In this document: one piece after another, positions 52,301 to 62,863 of the stretch
Numbering within the stretch: position 1 is the first letter of the stretch
Layout of the letters: every line of letters begins with the position of its first letter
Source: Oreocharis arfaki
Taxonomy: Eukaryota > Chordata > Aves > Passeriformes > Paramythiidae
DNA length: 64,000 bases
Assembly: GCA_013398015.1 (NCBI GenBank)
Contig: VZRR01013742.1
Coordinates: 261,134-325,133 of the forward strand
Reading direction: 5' to 3'
The notes under the pieces: generated by a model
Database searches by the model: none
What the model was told of the DNA's origin: nothing
Seen by the model: only the letters and a program-made list of their open reading frames with translations
Translations under genes and position numbers: made by a program

Positions 52301-53665
52301 TGAGATATAGGGCTAGATAGATCTTGGCATGCAAACCTAACGGTTCCTAGTATCTGGGTTTGGTAAGGATAATTCTTTTGGTGTGTGTAAAGAATTCTTT
52401 AGTGAGTAGTTTAGTAGGTAATTTTTTAGTTGGTGTAAAAATAACAGACTCTTCTGGAAAGGATCTTCCAGAAGACCTTAGGACAAAAACTTTTTACACG
52501 GACATCCATGAAAACTCTAAATGTGCCATTTAAGAACGGTTGGGGTGTGGCGGGGGAGATAGTGCTGTGCTTTACAAGTTTACATAGTTGCTTCAGAGGC
52601 CCACTTTGGTTTTAATGGAGTAGTAAAAATTGGTTGACATTACCCTTTTCCATCAGGAGCATAACCTGTGATATGTTCCTTTAGTTAGGGATCCTGCAAC
52701 TCTTAATCTTTGTGGTTGTAAGTCACTGGTAATGTAGAAGAGAAAATTGTGATGGAGTCCCGTCCTGGACTTGCCATCATTTTCCTACGGGGTTTAAGCT
52801 GAAGAGATACAAAGAAAACATTTTTTCTAAATAAGGACTTTCTTTACCTAATTTCAAAATACTCCTTTCCTTACTAATATTTTCCCTCACATTTGACATG
52901 GCATAATAATATTTACTTGACTGGAGGATCCAGCACCATGAAGGATTTGCCATGAGTCTTTCAAGGCTAGATGGCTGATGGGGCAGGCACCAACAGAATG
53001 CAAGAAAGGGAAAAAGGAAAGACAAAAGGGAGATGTGGAAAAGGAGTAAATGTGGAGAAGAGACCAGGCACCAAGAGGTCAGATGGCTTGCAGGAAGCAG
53101 ATCTTGGAGGGGAGTTAGAAGTCTCAGGGCCTTTCCCCAAGAAATGAGGACCAGAGAAGGGTGGGGGCTGCCCAGCACCCAGGCAGATGGATCCCCCTCT
53201 TACATGAGGGAAGCTACAGGGAGGCAAGAACTCCATCACTGTTTGTCTATTAACTGTGCTAGGGGAAATAGAAATGGTGAAATTAATTCTGAAAAACCAC
53301 CTCACTCCAGAGACAGGGGCTTATTATGTCAGATGATTCAAAAAGTGCATCCCATTGCGGGTTTCCAAGATTTTCTGATTTGAAAATTCACAGATTCTCA
53401 GCTGTTTATTATTAAAAAAAAAAAAAGTAAAAAAGTCATTGCTTGATACCACCTACCATTTTCAATACTGTCAGATAGAACAGTAGCTCTTAGAATATTC
53501 CAGGGTAATTCCAGCAAATTTCAAGTAATTTAAATGGGTATTGTGTAATTAATCGATTTATATGAATGTTGCAGTTGTAGCATTTCTCAGGGCTCTTGAT
53601 AGGTAATCATGCAGCCAAGTTTCAGATCCAAACTGGAGTACACTGATGTTATTTTCTTTTCACAG
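49385..53665 (+). other. DACH1: DACH1 intron within Dachbox-C (4281 bp)
   Basis: The intron runs from the gtatct donor to the ttttcacag acceptor. It contains a block at 50200-50480 with TAATTA/ATTA cores and GATTATCAC-like motifs that resembles a conserved enhancer. A purine-rich, more GC-rich block lies at 52960-53260, with spurious open frames on both strands. Otherwise it is ordinary AT-rich intron. Confidence 0.92.
50200..50480. promoter_or_regulatory. Candidate conserved non-coding element in Dachbox-C intron
   Basis: A repeat-free block with aacaattgaa, catcattaattacac, attgctattaatgatt and gattatcac, and ATTA cores spaced over 120 bp. No coding frames of note. Its dense homeodomain and AACAAT (Sox-type) cores suggest an intronic enhancer; conservation has not been checked. 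Confidence 0.33.
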
Positions 53666-53809
53666 CAATAATTCAGAAAAGGCTAAAGAAGGAAAAGAAG
53701 GCAAAGAGGAAATTGCAGGAAGCACTTGAATTTGAGACTAAACGACGAGAGCAAGCGGAACAAACACTGAAACAGGCAGCTTCAACAGATAATCTCAGGG
53801 TCCTAAATG
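53666..53809 (+). CDS. DACH1: DACH1 internal exon, basic second half of Dachbox-C
   Basis: This exon continues the Dachbox-C helix. Its split first codon (G|CA, Ala) is followed by IIQKRLKKEKKAKRKLQEAL, then EFETKRREQAEQTLKQAA and STDNLRVLN. The cluster KRLKKEKKAKRK is strongly basic and could act as a nuclear localisation or nucleic-acid contact surface; that role is inference. The acceptor is attttcttttcacag at 53665 and the donor is ATG|gtaaga at 53810. It is 144 bp, phase 1 to phase 1, so skipping would remove 48 residues without a frameshift. No stops or frameshifts are present. The asparagine in STDN, where I recall serine in human DACH1, is a conservative difference. Confidence 0.96.
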
Positions 53810-54277
53810 GTAAGAAGCCAATTTTTGCCTCTGTGTCATTAACTTTCAATTTAAGTGCCAAAAGAATCTTGTTATATTGAAAATTTATAAGATGATGGAA
53901 AGGGGGAAAGAAGAAAATCTCCTTTCTTTTCTTCATTCAAGTGATACCTCTCTCTTTATTGCTTTGTTCCTTTATATAGCATGTGCAAATAAACTCACTG
54001 GAGAGAATGTTCAAACTAGGACAATTTTATATTATTAGCTTGAGAAGTCAATTTTTTTTTCTTCCTCTTTTCTCCCCTCCTTTATGCTTGAAAAATCTAT
54101 TGCTCATTAATCTTCCCAGTCTAACAAAAAATTGTCCTGGCCTCCAGTCATTGTTCAACATTAAAAAAACTGACAAAGGTTGATTGTATTGTAATTCAGC
54201 ATTGGAGTAACAGGTTGTAAAAAGGGCTATAAGAATCAAATGAAATATGTGCCAGTCTTACCTTTCTATGTTTCTAG
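53810..54277 (+). other. DACH1: Short DACH1 intron (468 bp)
   Basis: This is the only short intron in view, with a strong gtaaga donor and a pyrimidine-rich acceptor ending in tttctag. It contains a C/T-rich stretch at about 54048-54082. Stops occur in the exon frame, so retention would truncate the protein. Confidence 0.92.
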
Positions 54278-54346
54278 ACTCTCTGACCCCAGAGATAGAA
54301 GCTGACCGCAGCGGGGGCAGAACAGATGCTGAAAGGACAATACAAG
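54278..54346 (+). CDS. DACH1: DACH1 penultimate coding exon, acidic C-terminal tail
   Basis: This short 69 bp exon encodes (D)SLTPEIEADRSGGRTDAER followed by TIQ, the acidic and Gly/Arg-containing tail after the coiled coil. The acceptor is cctttctatgtttctag at 54277, and AC completes a GAC codon begun in the previous exon. The donor is AAG|gtagga at 54347, leaving one G for the next exon (phase 1 in, phase 1 out). It follows the previous exon after only 468 bp. In other vertebrates the next exon is terminal and encodes a very short peptide ending in tyrosine. I looked for that peptide's coding sequence down to 64000 and did not find it, so the final intron is probably longer than 9.6 kb here. 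Confidence 0.94.
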
Positions 54347-55757
54347 GTAGGAATTTGCAAAAGGCTATAAATCTAGATCTTGCTGTATGAGTTTTTCCTC
54401 AGCTTTAGACTGCTATTCAAGCATGTAGCCTACCATCTGGGCCACATCAAAACAAGTTCAAACAAGGTCAAGTTCATCTTGCTTGTTTATAAGAGAGAAT
54501 ATATTCTGTGCTGATAGATTTTCTTTAAATTAATAGGTCATTTCTGTTTATACAGAGCAATTAAAGAAGAATAATTAATTTGAAGCAGTATTGGGTTGAA
54601 TCTCAGACATGCTGAATGCAGTTTTTGTGAATATGTGTAGTTTGATTTGAGTTAATAATGTTTTTAAAGGTACATTTGAAGCATCTTTAGCCTTTTAACT
54701 GTACAAATGGCTAAACTTAATGGGTAACATTCAAGGCATGATGAGAATTTCATAGCTAATAGTCAGTGGCAGTTACTGAAAGGTGTGTTTCAATAAGCTA
54801 CTCTGAGCATTTACAATAAATAAGCTGTTTATTCCCATCTTGGATTTTTCATTTACCACATCCCATTATTTACATTTTAATAAAACAGATCTGCTGAGTA
54901 AATTTATACATGAAATACTAAAGAGAGCCATATTACTTCTCCCGTGAATCTAGATGTATATATACATTGCAAACATCAAGATATTAGTAAAGAGCAAATT
55001 TTGGAGATAGTATTTATATTATAATATCTATTCTTATCAGCAGGCTAAATCTACCTACATAAATACTAAACAATAAAAATAGCAATTGTTTTCAACTGGA
55101 AATGAAGGTGCATTTTTCAGAGGCAAGCTTAAAAGGATTAGCTCAGTAATCACACTCAATTGCCTTTATTTTGCATTTTGAAGTCAATCATCCTAACAGT
55201 ATCATTTGACATCTTCTCTGTGTTATTTAATCACATTTTCTAACTTCCAAAGAGTTGTTACTGGTGTGCCACAAGGAGGCTGTAACAACAAAATAAAAAA
55301 GTCAAGAAGCTTTTAATGGATTGAACGTATAAACAAATAACAAATATGCAATAAGTTCTTATGAAAGACAAACACATATATATAAACAAAGACATTTAAA
55401 GCAAGTTATGTCTGCAAAGCCAATAACACAGAAGTTGGAATATGCCAGATTAAATGTTGCCTGGGAAGTGAATACATGTTATGAGGTCTGTTATTCCAGA
55501 ATCCTGCCTTCCTTCCCGTAAAATAGATACATTATTCAAAGCACCATTTGACATAATTCATTTGGTGAGAATTCAGCCATTTTGTCATTTTGTTATAATC
55601 CAGACATTTTGTTACTTCTTTTGATGCGGAAATAGACTTCTAATTTCTTGGGAGGCCATGCACCGGTCGCTGCAGTACTTGCACTCATTGCAAACATTAA
55701 TTGCTCCATCTTCAGAGCATTCTTGCAAGGAAGTGAAATTTGGTGTATTCCAATTTG

Positions 55758-55812
55758 ATAGCTGGGAAACAGAGTCACAGACAGATTAAGATGACATATT
55801 ACTTGACTGTCA
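55758..55812 (-). mobile_element. Possible MIR-like SINE fragment, antisense
   Basis: The stretch gatagctgggaaacagagtc, acagacagattaag, then acttgac resembles the reverse complement of the MIR 3' half (atctgta..tttcctca..tgtgcctc..ttaa..caagt). It is short and diverged, so chance similarity cannot be excluded. Confidence 0.4.
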
Positions 55813-58800
55813 AATATCAAGGACCTAATTTTTCAAGATACTGTGCATTTTTGGTGAAAGTATTCAGGTGGAATCAAATCACTGTTCCTGTGGAATTCAG
55901 TTTTGCTCACAGGCTGAAATATCAAGCTTGATACTTATATTTATAATATGAGCAACACAATTTTGGGAATATGTATTCTAAAGGACTTGTCCCAAACTAC
56001 ATAGGAACAGAATTTCAGCTTTTGAACAATAATTGTGCATTCTTTCCCAGCTATCATCTGCCTATTATTGCTCATTTAATATATTTCCATTTTTGCAATA
56101 AGTGAAATGAAGGATTTACAGGAGACATTCTCCGGAATGACTTTTCCTTGATTCAGCTGTCCAAGGTGATGCACATTAAAACAAAACTAAAATCTGCAGA
56201 TGATTATTTAGTTCAAGGCTGGACCATGATATTTTCTGATTGTGATATTGAATCATATTGCAAAGGCAACCTTAATTCTGACATTTCCTTTATCTACTTT
56301 GCACTCTTAACATATAACTAAAGCAGAGGGTTTTTAAGAAAAAGCAAAGAAGAAGCAAGAAATAAAGTTGTCATGTCTTACAGTTTAATGTACTCAGCTC
56401 AGTCATTGTACGGCAGTTCAGAACTTTTAGATCTACCGCAATATAAAACCCTACAACATAAATGTAACTGTAGGAACATATTGTCATTGTAAATCAGTCA
56501 TTATAGGGTGACAGGCTTCCGAAATAGTTCAAGAAACAGTTAATAGCAGGCAAGTTATGCCAAATGTCAGGACGCTGGAAGGAGGATTTCCTTCCACCAT
56601 AAACTCCCTTTTCTCTGTGTTCCCTTTACTGTGCATCCCTGTGTATCTGTCTCAGTTCCTCCTACTTTTTTCCTCCTCCCTCCAATCCCACCTTTTGTCA
56701 ATTGCTAATCTGACTCATTTCCTTGCTCTACATTACATTGTACTTCTTTTTTCCTAATTTCACATTCTTCCAGCATTCTCTTCTGAACTTGGTTTCATGA
56801 CACTCTGATTATTACCTTAATTACAAGCTCTTTCTCTCTCAGTGACCGCCAGCCCCTGGCTCTGTCTGACCCTTCCTGTTGCCTCCTCTCCTTACCCAGT
56901 CATTTCAAGAGCTGCATTGACATTCCGTGTTACCAGCCTTCCCTGTTGCAAACCATATCTCCATCTGTACTGTCTGCTTTCCCTGTCTCCCTCTCAGGCT
57001 CATATTCCCTACAGGTTTCAGTACATTTCTGTTTCTTTTTGTGTACCTGCCTGGATATCAGGGAGGGAAGCACTCTGTTCGTATTTCAGTATTTAGCATG
57101 GCAGTTGTAGGCGGGAGTGAGGAGAAAGAACTGCAGGGAAAGAACCACTTCATTCCTGCAGCACTGGAATAAAGCATGCTCAGTACAGATGGGGCCCTTT
57201 ACCTGCAAAACTCTACAAAAGCTTTCCAGTGGAAGAAACCTTTTTCCAATACTTTCTTGGATTTTGTTTGGGGCAACAAAGACCATATTGTCACAATTAT
57301 ACAAAATTTCAACTGTGTCCTTACATCTTATCTGTAAATGGTATTTTGTATAGTTTGGAATGCACTATAAAAGAAATATTATCTACTAATATTTATTATA
57401 TTATATTATTCTATATACAGTATATTCCATAATTAAAAATATAATATCATCTCTTTCATCTCTCAGGTTCTGGGAAAAAAGTATTTACTAGGGAAATACT
57501 TTCTTATTCCTCTCAAAAATGTATCTGTGTCTCAGTATTGAAGCATGCCTGGGGTAATAGTCTTTTCATCCACAATCATTTTTCAATTTACTGTGTTGAG
57601 CATGCTATGCAGTTCTATAACTAAAGCAAACAAAGGTAGGAAAGCTGCAGTGCTCTGTAGGGAAGTGATATAATTGAAATACAAAGTGTAATTTCAGCAT
57701 TTAAGAAAATATTATGCAAGAAAATCATAATTAAAACTAAAGATTTTGTTTACTATTTATTATTAATAAATGGATACTTGTCAACTTGAAGTTATATCTA
57801 ATGTTGCTATTTTTAAGTAACACTTTGAAGAGTAAGGAATAGGACTAATTTAAGCGTAGAAGATAATTGCATTTGTCAATAGGGGGGTATGTTCTGTTCT
57901 ATTTTTTCATCGTGTAGCGCTCATTTAGATTTGCTTTTAGTGCATGTAAAGTCTTTTGTAAAATGGGAGCGATAATAAAAAGGAATTTGAATACAAGACT
58001 ATAAAAAGAAGCAATGCAGAGTATTTTAGGGTTGGGTTTGAGGTTTTTAAATACTGAGTAGATAACAGTTTGCTGCAATATCCATAAAATGTTAACAAAT
58101 AATCATAATAAATAATTCAAATATGGGTCTCAGATGTACTTATGTATTTTTTAAGAGATACAAACAGATAGTAAGATATTAGGAACTGGTGTAGACACTG
58201 GTTTTAAATGTTTTCTTTGCTTCTGTTTTAAATAATAATAAAGCAGATTATCCTCTTCTCCATACATATTGTAGGTTCACTAGATGCCTATGCCTAGCTC
58301 CCAATCCGGTTTCCCAAGACCCCCTCATCCCACACAAAAAGGTACCATACAAAGATAATGTTTGACTTTTATAAACTGTTTTGTTACCAGACCTCTTACT
58401 AAGCACTAGAACAATGACATTTACTGCCGCTCTTACTTTTGTATCTCCATTGATTTTTTCTTCACTATCTGGTTACTTACCATGTGTTTTCCTGCCTACA
58501 TTACTATGTTTTCTTTTCCTCTATATATCCCACATTCCCAATTTTCTCTCTCCCAGCAGTTTCCCTCCCAAGTCCTGTACCTTCATTTTCATTCCATTTA
58601 AACACAAATCACTTTATACATTATCTAAAACCCTCTAAAGGTATTCTAGTTCTGCACCATCTTCATCATTGACCATTCTTTCCTTGTCATGTTCCTGTCT
58701 TATGTTCCTTTTCCCAAATCACTCACAAATGGTTTTGTGCTTTTGTCCCAAATCTGTCCTGGTAAGAACAGGAAGATGAATCAATTTTTCCGTCTTTCGT

Positions 58801-61800
58801 GCTGCTATTTTTTTTTTATCTTTTCCATTTATTTCAAATTTGCTAGCAATTGCCTCAGCTTGTACATTTTCTGCTTTCTTCCAGATAATTTCCAGCTTCT
58901 ACATGCCATCATTCCAGCTGCTCCTGAAATCAGCTCCCTCATTTTCTCCTATGTCTTCTTACCCTTCTCTGTTCCCTGAATTCTCAGGTCTAGCTGTTTT
59001 TTTACCCCAAATGTCTGTTTTTGTTGTGAGAGGCCCTTTGCATTTTCTGTGTCCTCAAAGTTCTTCCATCCTGCTCACTCTCAATCAAGTTTTTCCTGAG
59101 CTATGCATTTTCCTCTAGTAGAAAATTTCTTCTTGTCCATTGGTCAAATTTTCACACCTCAGTTCCTTGTTCTGCTGCAAATATTATTTTTTTCTTCTAG
59201 CACATTATCAGCCTTTCTCCAGATATGTTTGTTATCTACTCTCCCTGTCCCTTAGCAAAATGAAAGCCCTTTCCCACTGATGTCTTGCCTTTCTTTAGTT
59301 CTCCACCTCTTCTCTAGACTCATATTAACAATTCAGTTAAGCGTAATTCTAAGTGGTTTCAGATTATACTTTCCTGATATAAGAAAAAGACCCACTCAGC
59401 TACCATGCACACAAAACCTTCCAGGGCCATCTGTCTTTCTCCCCTCCCAGAAAGGACAAGGTAGGAAATAGAGATGTTGAACAGATCCAGGAATAGAGAA
59501 AGAAAATAACAGCAATTCAACACAGTGACTGCACGGTCCTGTATGAAGTGCCTTGTAAATCCTTTGAAGGCTGCTGAACAAGAGCAAGAAAGATCTTATG
59601 ATTTAAATTTGCCCGTTGCAAGAACCTGGTGTGTGCATTTTGCGGCCCAGATATTAGGGGAAAGCTGCCCTGGAGTTGCCCTCCACATTAATAAAAATTA
59701 CTTATATACAGCTTCAGTCATTTGAATGGAAACCAAACCTAAATTGTTTCTGCATTGGTTTGAAACTTGTTTAATCTATTTTTCAACAAGCAAAATCCAT
59801 GTAATAATCTCAGCAACTGATAGTCCTTAATTCTTTCTTGTTATATTTGTGTTTGAAAGATGAGTATCTGAAGGACTTCTGCAATGAAAAGGAACTTTTG
59901 GTGGTTCTGTGAAGCTACTGCTCACAGTTCTATTTCTGATGTATAAATCTTGGACAAAAGTGCGTTGAAATATGTGATGGTATTTTTTATGATATCAAAA
60001 ACTTTATTGAAAAAGGCCATTACCAAGGCTGTGAAGTCAAGCATTCCAAAATTAGGAATGGTAGAATTAAGGTTGTCTTCCTCACCTTTGTTCAACTGTC
60101 TTTGTGTATGTGTCATGATACAATCTTTAATTATATGATTAGATACTGTGTTTTTCACAATACCTTGTCTCATTCAGTGCAGAGGACAAAAATATAGGTG
60201 AATAAATGGATATGTATCCAATATTTTCTTCATCTTCAGTGGTCAGTGTGTGTTCTAATGCTTTATATAGTGCTTGGTTTATATATAATACTTCCATCAT
60301 TAGACATCATGCTTTACAGAATAGTTGTGAATTATTATCTAAATTTCTTCCATATATTAAATCTTAATTTTGGCATTTTCTAACAGCTGAGGGCTTTGCT
60401 TCTCTAATGTCCTAGATAACTATCCTCTAGGGTTATGTTCTTAACAAGTAAACTACAAAGTCAGAAGTTTCACTGTGAGACGACATCTGAAAACCATATG
60501 GAATTGAATCTTAAGATTCACATTGATAAAGCTAACCAAGTAACTGATAAACTGTGATACCATAATATGAGCAGTGTGGCCTAAGGAATGACCATTTTGC
60601 TATGGGAGTTTTACAGATACTTGCTGAGATAAAGACAGTCTTGGGATACATTTCATGCTCTTGGGCATAGAATCTTCCTTTCATTTTTCTTGCAACCTGT
60701 ATCACCTCTAACAGTGTCTCCATCAAGCTTTCTTTTTCTTGGTTCTCTCTCCTTTCTGGGTTCTCTATCAGTCTTAATATAAACTCTCAAATTTTATAAT
60801 CATTTTCTTGACCCTTTTTGTCTCACACCTTTCAATGCGAGTTTCTTTTTATATACAGTCATAATTGCAGCCTCTAAAGTTTTGACTTCTAATGCCTAAT
60901 ATCCTTGTTAATCAAGATCTATATGTCTCCAGATACTGACTCATAACGCTCTATCTGTATGCCACATGTCCAGTTCCTCACCAAGATTTCTCCCTCCAAG
61001 AAACCTCAGATGACTCTACTTGACTTTCTTGCCCTATGTTCTGTCTCCCCTCTTTCCTTCTGTTCTCAACCACTGGGTTCTGTTCTTGCCTATTAATACA
61101 AATAATTCAGTCCCCCAACTTCAGTCTCAGTTATTGTCAGCCAATCATTTTTATTACTTCATTTCACAGTGTCTTCCAGTGCCCTGGTTTCTCTGTTTCT
61201 ATCTATGTATTTAGCCAGTCTCAGTCGCCCCCAGTCACATTTTCTGTCCTTATTTCCAATTCCAATCACATCAGACTTCTTGTCCTAATTTCTGTAAATC
61301 TTGAGTATTTTTATGAGTTCATGTTTGTAGACTTAGAGAAGATTACTGTTGGCTGCTAATCATAGATAGGATACATTTTCCAGTGCACGACTACTCTCAA
61401 ATTAACTAATGATTTTTTAAAAATAGTTTTCAATATCCTCGAATGACAGAACATTTATTTCTTTTATAGGGACATCAGTGTTCTTTGCAGCACCTTTAAC
61501 TAAGATGTCTTCTCTTCATTTTCTCCTAATTTCTCATGTATTTTCTCCATTTATTTTCCTCATGATATTGACTGTGATGACCAGTGTTAAGTACATTTCT
61601 TTCATGTGTAAAGTCCTTTCAATAACTGCATCTTTCTCTCAGAGCTCCTATCTCCTATCTCTGCATTTTTGTCCATTCCTTTCCATGTTCCTTTTCTGTC
61701 TCCCTTAACCTAAAGCAATTCCATTTGCATCCATAGCTGCCTAAAGACGAGGTCATCCATCTGTATAATGCCATGTAAAACAATGGCCATATGTTCTCCG

Positions 61801-62302
61801 AAGTAGTAATTGATTAAACCTAAGAAAAGCACCTGATTCTTTATACATTTTACTAAGATTTTTCTTGCCTTTTTTTCCTCATTAAAACTCTTGCAACTGC
61901 TAAATGTCTCTCTATGGATATCAACTTGTAAATTCTGCATTTTTATTCAATTGACACTTGCTCATCAGCTATTCTGGTTTTATCATAACTTAGTAAGTAC
62001 TGTGGATTTGTTGTTACTCATTTATTATTGCATGGGACTTCTAGCAGAAAGGTGCTTGGGTTTAGTATAGAGCCAGAATTATCAAATGAATGGATCAGGT
62101 AATTTGCAGAATGAAAATACGTTTTCATTTTCCTACGTGATATTCCTTCTCTGTCGTCCCATTTCAGCACTGTTTCAGCTTCTCCTGTGTTGTTGCTTTC
62201 TCATTTTCCTTCCACCTCTGTTTCACCTCCTCCCCTGCCAAGTACTACTTCTGAATGTCCCAGATATTTCTTAGTATGTCACTTCCTTGACCTACAAGGC
62301 AA

Positions 62303-62315
62303 TGTGTGTGTGTGT
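62303..62315 (+). repeat. Short (TG)n microsatellite
   Basis: A perfect tgtgtgtgtgtgt run, short. Confidence 0.85.
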
Positions 62316-62842
62316 AATCTGGAGCCATGTGGCTGCTGGTTGACCCAGGTGGCTGACTAGGAGACATATGCATTCTGAGGGATCAGTGACAAGACAGGAG
62401 ATATGCATTTTCTGCTGGACATCTTGTTGCTGCCTCTTGGCAGCTGGGCAAATCAAACAGTACATGATGCTTCTCAGCAGCTGAAGGGCCAAACAAATGG
62501 TTTTTCAAACTGCAAGAGACCCACGGCCCACCTGTTGTGCAGGCCTGCTATAAAGGTTGAACATTTCAGCAGGGAAAAGAATTCAGGAGCTGGAAACAAA
62601 GCTGTCAGAAGCCTGGAAGGCAAAGGGATTTTTTTTTCTAGATATGTTGAATAACTGCCCAAGGAAACATCTGCTACTTAGCTAGGCTGTTTATGGAAAC
62701 AAACAGCTGACTATTCTAGACCCATAGAAATATAAAAAGGTTCTGTGAAGCAGCAATGACAAAACAGTGGACTGACTTGTTTGGAGATAAACACTTCTGT
62801 GATTTTTAGGCCACTTAGCCTGTTAGTCCATTAGGACAGATT

Positions 62843-62863
62843 AAAAAAAAAAAAAAAAAAAAA
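62843..62863 (+). repeat. Poly(A) run, 21 A
   Basis: A21 follows a more GC-balanced 500 bp block and is followed by gcaaccaagcaaag. It could be a retroposon tail, but neither a source gene nor target-site duplication was recognised. Confidence 0.95.

Noticed and set aside
52777..53383. Three overlapping open frames of 112-133 aa
   Set aside because: They arise from a purine-rich, stop-poor block in the intron; Pro/Ser/Leu-rich translations without family resemblance.
58381..59118. Series of plus-strand frames rich in Phe, Leu, Ser, Pro, some looking like membrane proteins
   Set aside because: Hydrophobic-looking translations are the expected product of pyrimidine-rich DNA; no start context, splice logic or homologue.
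59922..60173. 83-aa minus-strand frame with a hydrophobic segment
   Set aside because: No family recognised, an open frame also exists on the other strand, and no splice sites or promoter were seen.
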